Shown: in pieces, positions 17,343 through 26,537 of the stretch | How positions within the stretch are numbered: position 1 is the stretch's first letter | How the letters are laid out: every line of letters starts with the position of its first letter | Source of the DNA: Staphylococcus pseudintermedius | GTDB lineage: Bacteria > Bacillota > Bacilli > Staphylococcales > Staphylococcaceae | Direction: 5' to 3' | DNA length: 64,000 nucleotides | Assembly: GCF_001792775.2 (NCBI RefSeq) | Contig: NZ_MLGE02000001.1 | Location: 295,970 to 359,969 of the forward strand | Position numbers and translations under genes: made by a program | Notes under the pieces: model-generated | Databases searched by the model: none | What the model saw: the letters and a program-made list of their open reading frames with translations, nothing else | What the model was told of the DNA's origin: nothing

Positions 17343-18497
17343 ATGACATATGTAATTATAAATGGCGTCATTTATACAGAAGACGGTGTGATTTCAGACG
17401 GTTACCTTATAGTGGAAGAAGGTAAAATTAAAGCAATTGAAACGGGTGCGTATACTGGGGACTTAGAAGTTGTAGATGCAAAAGGACGTCACATCTTACC
17501 CGGTTTCATTGACGTGCACATCCACGGTGGTTATGGTGAAGATGCGATGGACGGCTCATACGATGGCTTGAAATATTTAGCGGAACATCTATTAATAGAA
17601 GGCACAACGACCTTTTTAGCGACGACAATGACACAGTCTCAAGAAGCGATTGAAAAGGCATTACACAATATTAGTGTTTATCATCAGAAACAGGATGTGA
17701 CCAATGCTGCCGAAGTAGGTGGTGTACATTTAGAGGGACCATTCATTTCTGAGCACAAAATCGGAGCACAAAATCCAGCATTTATCCAAAGACCCACAGT
17801 GGAATTGTTGAGACATTTTCAAGAGAAAGCTAAAGGACTCATTAAAATTGTGACAATTGCACCCGAAGTTGAAGGTGCAAGTGAAGTCATTCAAACGTTA
17901 AAAGATGAGTTTATCTTTTCAATGGGTCATACTGAAGTCGATTTTGATCAAGCGAACACAGCAGCAGCAGAGGGTGTCAAACACGTCACACACTTATACA
18001 ATGCGGGTGTCGGTTTCCATCATAGAAATCCAGGTATGTTTGGTGCAGCTTGGACAAACGACCGATTAAGTACAGAAGTCATTGTCGATGGTGTCCATGC
18101 ACATCCTCAATCAGTCGCAATTGCGTATCAACATAAAGGACCAGAAAAAATGTACCTGATTACGGATGCGATGCGTGCAAAAGGAATGCCTGAGGGTGAC
18201 TATGAATTAGGAGGCCAAAAAGTGATTGTGAAAGATCACGAGGCGCACTTGGAATCGGGTTCGTTAGCTGGTAGTGTCTTGAAAATGAATGAGGGTTTAC
18301 GCAATTTGATTCAATTTACGGGAGAAAGTTTAGAAACATTATGGCCAGTAACTAGCTTGAATCAAGCGAAAGCATTGCGGATTGATGACCATAAGGGCAG
18401 TATCGCTGTAGGCAAGGATGCGGATCTTGTGGTTGTAGATGATGACATACACGTGTATCAAACGATAAAAATGGGGCGTGTGCATAACATCATATAG
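17343..18497 (+). CDS. nagA: N-acetylhexosamine-6-phosphate deacetylase (NagA/AgaA)
   Basis: A 384-residue amidohydrolase. It carries PGFIDVHIHGGYGEDAMDG (metal-binding HxH), VHLEGPFI with the metal-ligand Glu near 133, MGHTEVDF and HLYNAG, and the catalytic Asp in LITDAMRAKG. It removes acetate from GlcNAc-6-P or GalNAc-6-P. As last gene of the agaS-lacCD-GH35-PTS run it most likely works on GalNAc-6-P here, supplying AgaS. The family cannot be told apart by substrate from sequence, so it may also serve GlcNAc-6-P. A hairpin terminator follows directly. Confidence 0.92.
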   Translation: MTYVIINGVIYTEDGVISDGYLIVEEGKIKAIETGAYTGDLEVVDAKGRHILPGFIDVHIHGGYGEDAMDGSYDGLKYLAEHLLIEGTTTFLATTMTQSQEAIEKALHNISVYHQKQDVTNAAEVGGVHLEGPFISEHKIGAQNPAFIQRPTVELLRHFQEKAKGLIKIVTIAPEVEGASEVIQTLKDEFIFSMGHTEVDFDQANTAAAEGVKHVTHLYNAGVGFHHRNPGMFGAAWTNDRLSTEVIVDGVHAHPQSVAIAYQHKGPEKMYLITDAMRAKGMPEGDYELGGQKVIVKDHEAHLESGSLAGSVLKMNEGLRNLIQFTGESLETLWPVTSLNQAKALRIDDHKGSIAVGKDADLVVVDDDIHVYQTIKMGRVHNII

Positions 18498-18511
18498 TAG
18501 TACATGGATAC

Positions 18512-18555
18512 GACGATAGCAAGTGGGCGAAACACCATAAGCTATCGTCTTTATT
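18512..18555 (+). terminator. Terminator of the O-glycan utilisation operon
   Basis: A perfect 9-bp stem (GACGATAGC / GCTATCGTC) with a 20-base loop is followed by TTTATTAT. It lies 15 bases after the nagA stop. Confidence 0.7.
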
Positions 18556-18589
18556 ATGTTGAAGTATTTTTGTACTTCAATAAAATCAT

Positions 18590-18637
18590 CAAAAAATCCG
18601 AGATAGTACATCATTATGAATGACGAACATCTCGGAT
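18590..18637 (-). terminator. Terminator of the yceI-like gene
   Basis: ATCCGAGAT / ATCTCGGAT form a 9-bp stem. On the minus strand it is followed by six Ts (18595-18590). It is about 45 bases past the stop of the YceI-family gene. Confidence 0.7.
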
Positions 18638-18683
18638 ATTTGTTTAACTAAGATGGTATTGTCTTAGCGAAATCTGAGTTTTA

Positions 18684-19199
18684 TTAATCTTCAATAGAAA
18701 ACTCACCGTGGAATTCGAATTTAACGTCTTTACCAAGCATAACGCCACCTGTTTCTAAAGCTTGGTTGAAGTTCATACCGTATTTTTCACGGTCAATTGT
18801 ACCTGATGCTGTAAAACCAGTAACTTTTCCGCCTGTAAGTGGGTTGTTGCTCACACCAAGGTTTTCAAAATCGAATGTTTCTTCGTTTGTTTGACCGGCA
18901 ATTGTCAAATCACCAGTAACTTTGTTTTCTGTTACTTTTTTAGATTTGAAAACGATTTGTTGGTGAGATTCCGCATTAAAGAAATCCGCTGTTTTTAAGT
19001 GGTTGTCACGATCAGCATTTTTTGTGTCGATTGAGTTGACATTAATTGTTACAACAGATTGTAATGAGCTTAAGTCATTAATATCTCCTGTCACGTCAAC
19101 TGTGTAATCGTGAAATGTTCCTTTAACTTTTGAAACCATTAAGTGGCGGATTGAAAACTCCAAATTACTGTGTACTGGATCGAATTTAAGGTTAGTCAT
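18684..19199 (-). CDS. YceI-family lipid-binding protein
   Basis: A 171-residue protein that starts MTNLKFDPVHSNLEFSIRHLMVSKVKG and continues with the alternating beta-strand pattern of the YceI lipocalin-like barrel. Other family motifs are DTKNADRDNHLKTADFF and EKYGMNFN. YceI proteins bind isoprenoid lipids. This staphylococcal form has no signal peptide, so it should be cytoplasmic. The ATG at 19199 is well placed after GGAGGG. It is monocistronic, flanked by its own terminator. A physiological role cannot be read from the sequence. Confidence 0.9.
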   Translation of the reverse strand: MTNLKFDPVHSNLEFSIRHLMVSKVKGTFHDYTVDVTGDINDLSSLQSVVTINVNSIDTKNADRDNHLKTADFFNAESHQQIVFKSKKVTENKVTGDLTIAGQTNEETFDFENLGVSNNPLTGGKVTGFTASGTIDREKYGMNFNQALETGGVMLGKDVKFEFHGEFSIED

Positions 19200-19443
19200 A
19201 GAAAGACCCTCCGTGTAAAATATTTTTAATTAGTTATATGATATAAAAAATATACCAAAAGGTTCGTATTTTGTAAAGCAAAAAGATTTTTAACATTAAA
19301 ATATGTCTTGCGATAGTTACACTACTATTTTGAAGAAGTGAGTACGATTCGTCAAAGAAAGTGATTTTGCAAGGAGGTTGCAAGGATTTTATTGCATATA
19401 GAAGTGAGCTTTAAAGCTATGTTTATAAATATTAAAAAAAACA

Positions 19444-19472
19444 TTGTATTGCAAACTTCAATGTAATACAAT
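19444..19472 (+). promoter_or_regulatory. Promoter of ptsG leader
   Basis: TTGTAT (19444-19449) and TACAAT (19467-19472) are separated by exactly 17 bases. They lie upstream of the antiterminator target and terminator that precede ptsG. Confidence 0.5.
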
Positions 19473-19491
19473 AAAGTTAATTCGATATAAA

Positions 19492-19518
19492 GCGTGTTAC
19501 TGATAATCAGGCATGAGC
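19492..19518 (+). promoter_or_regulatory. GlcT ribonucleic antiterminator (RAT) target in the ptsG leader
   Basis: The segment GTGTTACTGATAATCAGG continued by CATGAG matches the RAT sequence described for the Bacillus/Staphylococcus ptsG leader (GTGTTACTGAT, ATCAGGCATGAG). It overlaps the left arm of the terminator at 19509, so the two structures exclude each other. Unphosphorylated GlcT bound here should allow read-through into ptsG when glucose is present. Confidence 0.8.
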
Positions 19519-19565
19519 AAAAAGAAACTGTTTTATAACAGTTTTATTTGCTCATGCCTTTTTAT
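19509..19565 (+). terminator. Regulated terminator in the ptsG leader
   Basis: AGGCATGAGCAAA pairs with TTTGCTCATGCCT in a 13-bp stem that encloses a smaller AAACTGTT/AACAGTTT hairpin. Five or more Ts follow. It sits between the promoter and ptsG and is mutually exclusive with the RAT structure. Confidence 0.8.
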
Positions 19566-19595
19566 ATGACTCAATGATTTTAAAGCGGTGTTTTA

Positions 19596-21659
19596 ATGAT
19601 TTTTAAACTTTTTTTTGGACAGTTACAAAGAGTAGGGAAGGCGTTAATGCTTCCGGTTGCCATTTTGCCGGCTGCCGGAATTTTACTTGCACTAGGTAAT
19701 GCCATGCACAATGAGCAACTCGTATCCTTGGCACCATGGTTGAAGCATGAAGTATTTGTCATTCTTTCTACAATTATGGAATCAGCAGGTCAAGTGGTAT
19801 TCGATAATTTACCTTTACTTTTTGCAGTGGGGACAGCATTAGGTTTAGCAGGCGGTGATGGTGTCGCAGCATTAGCAGCATTGGTCGGTTACTTAATTAT
19901 GAATGCAACGATAGGTAAAGTAATGCATATTAGTATCGATCAAATCTTTTCTTTTGCTGATGGCGCAAAAACATTAAGTCAAGCGAATAAGTTACCACAG
20001 CATGCCTTGATACTAGGTATCCCAACATTACAAACAGGTGTATTCGGCGGTATCATTATGGGGGCGTTAGCAGCATGGTGTTACAACAAATTTTATAACA
20101 TTACATTACCACAGTTTTTAGGTTTTTTTGCTGGTAAACGTTTTGTACCGATTGTGACATCATTGGTTGCGATTGTTACGGGGGTTGTGTTGGCATTTGT
20201 TTGGCCACCGATTCAAGAAGGCCTTAATGATTTATCAAACTTCTTATTAAACAAAAACCTTGTATTAACGACATTTATTTTTGGAATTATTGAACGTTCG
20301 TTGATTCCATTTGGTTTACATCACATTTTCTATGCGCCATTTTGGTTTGAATTTGGCTCATACGTGAATCAAGCTGGTGAAGTGGTTCGAGGAGATCAAC
20401 GTATTTGGATGGCACAAATGAAAGATGGCGTCGAATTTACAGCCGGTGCTTTCACAACAGGTAAATATCCATTCATGATGTTTGGTTTACCAGCGGCAGC
20501 ATATGCGATTTATCGACAAGCGCGACCAGAGCGTAAAAAGATTGTTGGTGGTTTGATGTTATCCGCGGCATTAACATCATTTTTAACAGGTATTACAGAA
20601 CCATTAGAGTTCTCATTCTTATTTGTTGCACCGATTTTATACGTATTACACGTATTGTTAGCAGGGACATCTTTCTTAGTCATGCATTTATTAGATGTTA
20701 AGATTGGAATGACATTCTCAGGTGGTTTTATTGATTATATTTTATATGGTTTACTGAATTGGGATCGCACCCATGCCTTATACGTGATTCCAGTAGGTAT
20801 TGTTTACGCTATCATTTACTACTTCTTATTTACTTTTGTCATCAAGCATATGAATTTAAAAACGCCTGGTCGTGAAGATGAAGTTGCAGAGACGAGAGAT
20901 ACGTCAGTTGAGCGCTTACCATTTGATGTGCTTGATGCGATGGGTGGTAAAGACAACGTGAAACATTTAGATGCATGTATTACGCGTCTCCGTGTCGAAG
21001 TTTTGGACAAAGCAAAAGTTGATGTGAACGCATTGAAAGAATTAGGTGCCGCAGGTGTGCTTGAAGTCGGCAACAACATGCAAGCCATTTTTGGACCGAA
21101 ATCTGATCAAATTAAGCATGACATGGCACTCATTATGAAAGGTGAGATTACGAGTCCGAGTCAAACGACGGTCTCTGAGGAAGATGAAGCTGTGCATATT
21201 GATGGTTCGAGAAGTGTGACGATTGTTGCGCCATGTGACGGAGAAGTGATACCGTTATCAGAAGTGCCTGATCAAGTCTTTTCAGGCGGTATGATGGGTG
21301 ACGGTGTGGGCTTTATCCCACGTCAGTCTGAAATTGTCGCGCCATTCCATGGTAAAGTGAAAGCCTTATTCCCAACAAAACATGCTATTGGTATTGAATC
21401 AACAGACGGGGTAGAATTGCTGATCCATATCGGTATTGATACAGTGAAATTAAATGGAGAAGGCTTTGAAAGTTTCGTTAAAGTCGGCGATGAAGTGGCG
21501 GAAGGTCAATTGTTGATGAAAGTGGATTTAGAATATCTGCAACAACATGCGCCAAGTATTGTGACGCCGATGATTGTGACAAACTTAGGAGAGCGTCAAA
21601 TTGAAGTAGAAGACGTTAAGGAAGTTGAGAAAGGTCAAAGAGTATTCACTGTTTTATAA
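19596..21659 (+). CDS. ptsG: PTS glucose-specific EIICBA
   Basis: A 687-residue fusion of all three domains: EIIC membrane part (1-420; [22 protein letters not shown] at the start, [12 protein letters not shown] motif), EIIB (about 440-520; phospho-Cys in [11 protein letters not shown]), and EIIA (about 550-687; phospho-His in [16 protein letters not shown]). It imports and phosphorylates glucose, and IIA-Glc may regulate other systems. The ribosome site is weak. The leader has a RAT/terminator pair, so expression should depend on GlcT, which is not in this window. The EIIC-B-A order and length are those of staphylococcal PtsG. Glucosamine transport is a common side activity. Confidence 0.93.
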   Translation: MIFKLFFGQLQRVGKALMLPVAILPAAGILLALGNAMHNEQLVSLAPWLKHEVFVILSTIMESAGQVVFDNLPLLFAVGTALGLAGGDGVAALAALVGYLIMNATIGKVMHISIDQIFSFADGAKTLSQANKLPQHALILGIPTLQTGVFGGIIMGALAAWCYNKFYNITLPQFLGFFAGKRFVPIVTSLVAIVTGVVLAFVWPPIQEGLNDLSNFLLNKNLVLTTFIFGIIERSLIPFGLHHIFYAPFWFEFGSYVNQAGEVVRGDQRIWMAQMKDGVEFTAGAFTTGKYPFMMFGLPAAAYAIYRQARPERKKIVGGLMLSAALTSFLTGITEPLEFSFLFVAPILYVLHVLLAGTSFLVMHLLDVKIGMTFSGGFIDYILYGLLNWDRTHALYVIPVGIVYAIIYYFLFTFVIKHMNLKTPGREDEVAETRDTSVERLPFDVLDAMGGKDNVKHLDACITRLRVEVLDKAKVDVNALKELGAAGVLEVGNNMQAIFGPKSDQIKHDMALIMKGEITSPSQTTVSEEDEAVHIDGSRSVTIVAPCDGEVIPLSEVPDQVFSGGMMGDGVGFIPRQSEIVAPFHGKVKALFPTKHAIGIESTDGVELLIHIGIDTVKLNGEGFESFVKVGDEVAEGQLLMKVDLEYLQQHAPSIVTPMIVTNLGERQIEVEDVKEVEKGQRVFTVL

Positions 21660-21679
21660 CAGTTAGTGTGAATGATAGT

Positions 21680-21726
21680 AGGTGCTGTATCAGTGTTTGT
21701 GTAAATGCTGATAGGGCACCTTTTTT
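21680..21726 (+). terminator. Terminator of ptsG
   Basis: AGGTGC and ATCAG pair with CTGAT and GCACCT across a short loop and are followed by six Ts. It lies 20 bases past the ptsG stop. Confidence 0.75.
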
Positions 21727-22001
21727 GTGTATTTTGAACACAAATGTTTTGGATTGATGATAAATAGATTGCTTTGACGCTTTTTCTCTTTCTCAAGGAC
21801 TGATGTCTCAACTCAATTTGTCTTGATGCACAGTTATCACTTTCCTATATCATCATTTAAACGGATATGTTCATTTTTGGATATACAGTATCCACACCTC
21901 TTTCATTTACAGCGAAATTCAACTACTTTTGTCTCCCCAAAAGTCTCATGAATACGTAACTTGACCGACCAAACCGACTTGTTTTATAAGTTGTGACATA
22001 T

Positions 22002-22019
22002 TTGTGATTTATTTCACAA
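22002..22019. promoter_or_regulatory. Rex operator upstream of the lactate-dehydrogenase-like gene
   Basis: TTGTGATTTATTTCACAA is a perfect match to the Rex consensus TTGTGA-W6-TCACAA. It lies about 80 bases before the start of the dehydrogenase gene. Rex is the NADH sensor that represses fermentation genes, so this operon should come on when NADH/NAD is high. Confidence 0.85.
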
Positions 22020-22099
22020 AATTATTGTTTCGTCATGAAGTTTGGGGTATGCTTAAATCGAAAAATGAAACACGTTCCATTTTGAAAGGGTGAAATGAT

Positions 22100-23032
22100 A
22101 TGAGCAAAGTGAGTATTATTGGTGCGGGTGCAGTAGGTTCGACTGCTGCGTATTTGTTATCTGAAACGCCATGGGTAAAGGAGGTTGTGTTGGTCGATGT
22201 GGATCGGGACCGGGCTCAAGGGCAAGCGTTAGATATGATGCATGGTGTCGGTGTATCACAAGCGAAACGTGTCATTGCAGGAGAATATGAAGCGACACAA
22301 GGTTCTGATGTCATTATTATTACGATTGGCGTACCGGAAAAAGTAGGGGAGTCTCGCCTGATTCCACTGCAGAAAAATGCAGATATTTTAAAAGAAATTG
22401 TGCCGAAAATGACAGCGTATAGTCCGAATGCCAAAATCGTAACAGTGAGCAATCCGGTCGATATTTTAGCGTATACGACTTATCAAATCAGTGGCAAGGC
22501 ACCTTCAGATGTCATTGGTTTAGGCACATTGCTCGATACGTCACGTCTGAAATATTTGTTGAGTGACTACTTTAACGTGAGTCCAAAAAGTATTGAAGCG
22601 ACTGTTGTCGGGGAACATGGTGATTCGCAAGTCGTCTTATGGCGTCATGTCCGTATCGGTGGTCTGCCGTTAGAGGCATTTGCCGCATCTCAAAATATGA
22701 TGTTACCAGATGACTTCAAAGAAACGATGGCACAACGTGTGAAAGATACAGCTTTTGATGTATGGAAAATGAAAGGACCGAATTGTTATTGTGTAGCGAA
22801 TGCAATTCAATGTTTGGTAGAAGCACTGCTAAGCCCAGAACGACGTATATTACCAGTGTCGAATTTATATACAACATCAACGGGTTTGACAGTTTATATT
22901 AGTCTACCAAGTATTGTGAGTGAACAAGGGGTTGAACAAATGCTTCCTGAATTACTGAATGCAGAAGAGGAAGCACAATTGAACGCTTCGTGCGCAGTGA
23001 TGCATGACTATATTCAACAATTGACTTTGTAA
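22100..23032 (+). CDS. L-lactate dehydrogenase-like L-2-hydroxyacid dehydrogenase
   Basis: A 310-residue LDH/MDH-superfamily enzyme. It has the NAD fold IIGAGAVGSTAAYLL, catalytic Arg86 in GESR, Asp146/Arg149 in LLDTSRL and His173 in GEHGDSQ. The substrate-specificity position, Gln in lactate and Arg in malate dehydrogenases (GANQKPGETR), appears as Glu80 in GVPEKVGESR. The enzyme may therefore prefer a 2-oxoacid other than pyruvate. It leads a three-gene operon with a YjiH transporter and an IclR regulator behind a Rex site, which suggests redox-linked reduction of an imported or excreted hydroxyacid. Plain lactate dehydrogenase remains possible. Confidence 0.82.
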   Translation: MSKVSIIGAGAVGSTAAYLLSETPWVKEVVLVDVDRDRAQGQALDMMHGVGVSQAKRVIAGEYEATQGSDVIIITIGVPEKVGESRLIPLQKNADILKEIVPKMTAYSPNAKIVTVSNPVDILAYTTYQISGKAPSDVIGLGTLLDTSRLKYLLSDYFNVSPKSIEATVVGEHGDSQVVLWRHVRIGGLPLEAFAASQNMMLPDDFKETMAQRVKDTAFDVWKMKGPNCYCVANAIQCLVEALLSPERRILPVSNLYTTSTGLTVYISLPSIVSEQGVEQMLPELLNAEEEAQLNASCAVMHDYIQQLTL

Positions 23033-23063
23033 TGAAGTAAAGACCAATGACAAGGAAGTTTTG

Positions 23064-24425
23064 ATGATGAAAAATAATTTACAACAACCGACAACTGACA
23101 AAGTAGATATGAAAAACTTGATTAAATTTATTGTTGCGACACTTTTAGGGATTATCATTGTACTCATTCCATTTTCTTTTGCGAATGGTGTCGATACAAT
23201 TTTATTTCACGTCATAAAGACCTTTGTTTCAACGTTTCAAGGACCGATCACTTGGTTGATTGCGCTTGTTTTTTGTATTAGTGCAGTAATGGCCGTGATT
23301 GACCAAATTTGGCAGCCGGATTGGATTCGTAACAACACGACGTTGAAACCTCTTTTTTCGACAACGCCATTTTATACGGTAAACCGGATACTCGGTACGT
23401 TGATTACTTTAATGTGTTTATTTCAAGTTGGACCATTGTTTTTAACTTCGGAAGAGACAGGGATGACGATGGTAAATTTAGCCGTTCAACTATCTGTCAT
23501 TGTTCCGATTATGTTGCTTTTCCAAACACTCATTTTAGAATTTGGTGCGATGGAATTTATCGGTGAACTCATAGGATTTTTAATTAAGCCGGTCTTTAAA
23601 ATCTCTGAAATCTGTGCAGTCAGTGCAATTAGTGCTTGGGTCGGACCGGGGAATGCGGCGATACTGGCTTCTAAGGAATTGTTTGAAAAAGGGTATTATA
23701 CAGTGAAAGAGACAGCGATTCTCGGTAGTCAATTTTCGACATCAAGTATTGGTTGGGTCGTTCTCGTGTGTAGTGTGCTCGGTGTTGTCGATGATTTCGG
23801 CATGATTTTCTTAGGGATTACAGTGATTGGCATGATTGTTGCATTTATCTGTGTACGTATTCCGCCTATTTCTCGTTATCCAGATGTTTATGTTGACGGG
23901 ACACCATTAAAAGAAGTCCAAACAGCAACGCAACTATCTAAACTTAAAATAGCGACGACACAAGCGACTGAACGTGCAGCGAAAGTGACAGCACACAATT
24001 TTATTAGTAAAAAAGACAATATGATGTTCTATGTTGTTTGGTTAATGCCCATCATTGTTTGTTGGGGAACATTAGCACTTGCGATTTCCGTTTATACGCC
24101 TTTACTTGCTTGGGTGTCTTACCCAGTTCAATGGATTTTACAATTCGCAGGCATACCGGAAGCGGCTGTCACAGCGAGTGCAATTATGTCAGGCTTTGCG
24201 GATAACTATTTACCTGTCATTTTAGGTGCGAATTTAACAGAGTCAACAAGTAAAGTCGTGATTGCGATGATGAGTATTTTGCAGTTGATCTTTTTATCCG
24301 AAATTGCAACGTTGCTCACATCAGCGAATGCGCTTCAAAAGTTTTCGCACATTGTTATTATTTTCTTACAACGCACTTTCATTGCATTACCGTTTGTTAT
24401 CGTATTTGTGAAACTGTTCTTCTAA
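23064..24425 (+). CDS. YjiH-family transporter (nucleoside-recognition/gate domains)
   Basis: About 453 residues with around ten hydrophobic segments. It has the gate-like motif SAISAWVGPGNAAILASKELF near 195 and GQFSTSSIGW-like residues after it, as in YjiH proteins. The start is ambiguous among TTG 23061, ATG 23064 and ATG 23067; AAGGAAG fits the ATGs. It sits 31 bases after the dehydrogenase and ends immediately before the IclR gene. The substrate is unknown. Co-transcription with a hydroxyacid dehydrogenase suggests a carboxylate or 2-hydroxyacid, which is an inference. Confidence 0.75.
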   Translation: MMKNNLQQPTTDKVDMKNLIKFIVATLLGIIIVLIPFSFANGVDTILFHVIKTFVSTFQGPITWLIALVFCISAVMAVIDQIWQPDWIRNNTTLKPLFSTTPFYTVNRILGTLITLMCLFQVGPLFLTSEETGMTMVNLAVQLSVIVPIMLLFQTLILEFGAMEFIGELIGFLIKPVFKISEICAVSAISAWVGPGNAAILASKELFEKGYYTVKETAILGSQFSTSSIGWVVLVCSVLGVVDDFGMIFLGITVIGMIVAFICVRIPPISRYPDVYVDGTPLKEVQTATQLSKLKIATTQATERAAKVTAHNFISKKDNMMFYVVWLMPIIVCWGTLALAISVYTPLLAWVSYPVQWILQFAGIPEAAVTASAIMSGFADNYLPVILGANLTESTSKVVIAMMSILQLIFLSEIATLLTSANALQKFSHIVIIFLQRTFIALPFVIVFVKLFF

Positions 24426-24455
24426 ATGAAATCACAGAAAAGGTGGGGAATCGAT

Positions 24456-25223
24456 GTGGCCGAATATACGCCTATTAAAACTGTCATTCAAACATTTGAA
24501 ATTTTAGATATATTGTCCCAACATCAAAAAATGGGAGTCAGTGAGATGGCGCGATTGACGATGTTACCGAAAAGTACCATTTATCGTCATTTAAGAACTT
24601 TAGTGGATTTGAATGTCGTTGCGCAAGATAAAGATGAAAATTATTACCTCGGTTATAAAATGTTAAAATATCAAAATCATATGAAGCAAACGGACTCATT
24701 GATTCACCATCTCAAGCCGTTTATGCGTCGGCTGGTGGAAAAAACCGGAGAAGCGATTAATTTGGGCATATTGGTCAATCAAGAAGTGTGTATTTTGCAC
24801 ACGGAATATGGGGAACAGTATACATTACAAGCACAACTCGGTCCTACATCAATGTTGCATTGTTCAGGGATGGGAAAATGGTTTTTAAATACATTTTCAG
24901 ATGAGGCGTTGGAAACTTATTTTAAGACGGCGACATCACGTACGATTCATACGGTGACAACGGCTAAAGCTTTTAAATATGATATGGCGACGCGGCCTCA
25001 CCAAGATATCGTGGTCGATCGTGAAGAATATGAATACGGTTTGATGTGTATAGCGACATCGATTAGAGATGAATCAGGCGTTATTCAGGCTTCGATGAGT
25101 ATTTCAGGGCCAGTCAGTCGCTTAGAACATAAAGGATTGGATGTGATGCAAGAAACGCTCCTTGAAGAAGCAACAAAAGCGAGTAATTACTTGCAAGATA
25201 TCGGTTATTGGATATCGAGATGA
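24456..25223 (+). CDS. IclR-family transcriptional regulator
   Basis: A 255-residue regulator. The N-terminal winged helix has VSEMARLTMLPKSTIYRHLRTLVDLNVV; the C-terminal IclR effector domain has ARL-free GAF-like motifs ending in ASMSISGPVSRLE. I start it at the GTG at 24456, about nine bases after AGGTGG. The ATG at 24426 is adjacent to the previous stop but has no ribosome site. IclR proteins sense small carboxylates, so it is a plausible controller of the dehydrogenase/YjiH operon in which it is the last gene. A terminator follows at 25295. Confidence 0.87.
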   Translation: MAEYTPIKTVIQTFEILDILSQHQKMGVSEMARLTMLPKSTIYRHLRTLVDLNVVAQDKDENYYLGYKMLKYQNHMKQTDSLIHHLKPFMRRLVEKTGEAINLGILVNQEVCILHTEYGEQYTLQAQLGPTSMLHCSGMGKWFLNTFSDEALETYFKTATSRTIHTVTTAKAFKYDMATRPHQDIVVDREEYEYGLMCIATSIRDESGVIQASMSISGPVSRLEHKGLDVMQETLLEEATKASNYLQDIGYWISR

Positions 25224-25294
25224 GCGATTGCATCCATTTATAATAAAGAAAACAGTTCATCGTGTAGTATGTTTGACGTCATTTTAATAGTGAA

Positions 25295-25330
25295 GAGACT
25301 GGGACATTAAGTTTTCCCAGTTTCTTTTAT
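25295..25330 (+). terminator. Terminator of the dehydrogenase-yjiH-iclR operon
   Basis: GAGACTGGG and CCCAGTTTC pair (one G-T) across a 12-base loop, followed by TTTTATTATT. It lies about 70 bases past the IclR stop. Confidence 0.6.
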
Positions 25331-25482
25331 TATTATGGACTTATATCGATTAATGATGATTAAACTCTCGAAAAATAAGGAGAATTGGACGTAAAAATGG
25401 ATGCTATTGTTTCTTCTTTGACTAACATGCTTGTCAAAATGACTAATAGCATATATATTGAATGAAGTAAGGAGTTGAAGGC

Positions 25483-25686
25483 ATGAAAAATAGGTTGAAG
25501 GAGCTGCGGGCACGTGACGGCTACAACCAGACACAACTCGCGAAAAAGGCAGGCATTTCACGTCAAACGGTCTCGTTAATCGAACGCAATGGATTTACAC
25601 CTTCGATACTCACGGCGATTAAAATTGCGCGTATATTTGGAGAACCGGTAGAGAATGTCTTTATCATAGAGGAGGAAGATCTATGA
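25483..25686 (+). CDS. Small Cro/C1-type helix-turn-helix regulator
   Basis: A 67-residue protein that is almost entirely an XRE helix-turn-helix (NQTQLAKKAGISRQTVSLIERN) with the short acidic tail seen in YozG/PasA-like single-domain regulators. GGAG precedes the ATG by nine bases. Its stop overlaps the start of the membrane-protein gene by four bases (ATGA), so the two form a tightly coupled pair. Such pairs usually consist of an autoregulator and the membrane protein it controls. Confidence 0.87.
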   Translation: MKNRLKELRARDGYNQTQLAKKAGISRQTVSLIERNGFTPSILTAIKIARIFGEPVENVFIIEEEDL

Positions 25687-26408
25687 AAGTATGGCGTTAT
25701 TTATCGTTTGTAATTCTTGGCGGTATCGTCGGTGTTTTCGTTTCATTATTAATAAGTGGGATAGACTTTCAACATCTCATTGAGCACATCGATTTTATGG
25801 ATCAACAATTTATGGTGATATCATGTGTCATCGTGACGCTATGTATCATTGGGCTGACATTATGGCAATATCAAACACAAAAAGCAGCATTAAAACTGAA
25901 GTCTCGCGTAGATCATCAGACAGAAATTGAGGAAACTGATACACTAGAAAACCAAGCGAATATGAAATTTTTAAAAGTCAGTATCATCGTTTACGTACAA
26001 TATTTCATTAGTTTTGTTTACTTTTTCATCCTAGCGTTAGGGAATCAAGGGGATAAGGCATTAATAACAGTATTGATCCCATTTCTTTTTACGATTATCC
26101 CAGCAATCATGGTCGGTTTTTTCCAAAGAAAGTTTGATCGTCGCTTTCCAAAAATGGGGGAGGCAAAATATACGGAAAAAACTTTTGAAATGATGGATGA
26201 AGGGGAGCGTCATATTACTGTAGTGTCACTCTACAAGGTGTATCATATGAATTTATCACTCATTATCATCGGTGTTGTATTGCTCTCATTCTTTTCTTTA
26301 GTGACAGGTATCAATCAGTTTTTAGGTATTTTGTTCATGATTGTATTGTTTGCTTACAATACATTCGGTTATTTATGGAAAGTGAGCCGATTTTATCGAG
26401 AGGGGTAA
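25683..26408 (+). CDS. DUF3169-type membrane protein paired with an XRE regulator
   Basis: A 241-residue membrane protein with helices near 7-28, 38-58, 98-118, 125-145, 195-215 and 218-238, separated by a charged loop (about 60-95) and a second polar loop. It resembles the DUF3169 family, which in Firmicutes is regularly paired with a small HTH gene, as here (ATGA overlap). No catalytic motif is visible. The function is unknown; the call rests on layout and pairing. A bidirectional hairpin follows. Confidence 0.65.
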   Translation: MKVWRYLSFVILGGIVGVFVSLLISGIDFQHLIEHIDFMDQQFMVISCVIVTLCIIGLTLWQYQTQKAALKLKSRVDHQTEIEETDTLENQANMKFLKVSIIVYVQYFISFVYFFILALGNQGDKALITVLIPFLFTIIPAIMVGFFQRKFDRRFPKMGEAKYTEKTFEMMDEGERHITVVSLYKVYHMNLSLIIIGVVLLSFFSLVTGINQFLGILFMIVLFAYNTFGYLWKVSRFYREG

Positions 26409-26467
26409 AGGCAGTGTGCGGGATGTCTACCCGAACACTACCGGCACAGTTGAAATGGTTGAAAATG

Positions 26468-26513
26468 AAAAGAGTAAAGACGACACATGAAGTGCATGTC
26501 CTTACTCTTTTTA
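26468..26513. terminator. Bidirectional terminator between convergent genes
   Basis: AAAAGAGTAA pairs with TTACTCTTTT, with an inner ACATG/CATGT stem. A-runs and T-runs on both sides let it serve the DUF3169 gene on the plus strand and the alcohol dehydrogenase on the minus strand. Confidence 0.65.
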
Positions 26514-26537
26514 TTTTGAATGTAAAAGAATGTCAGT

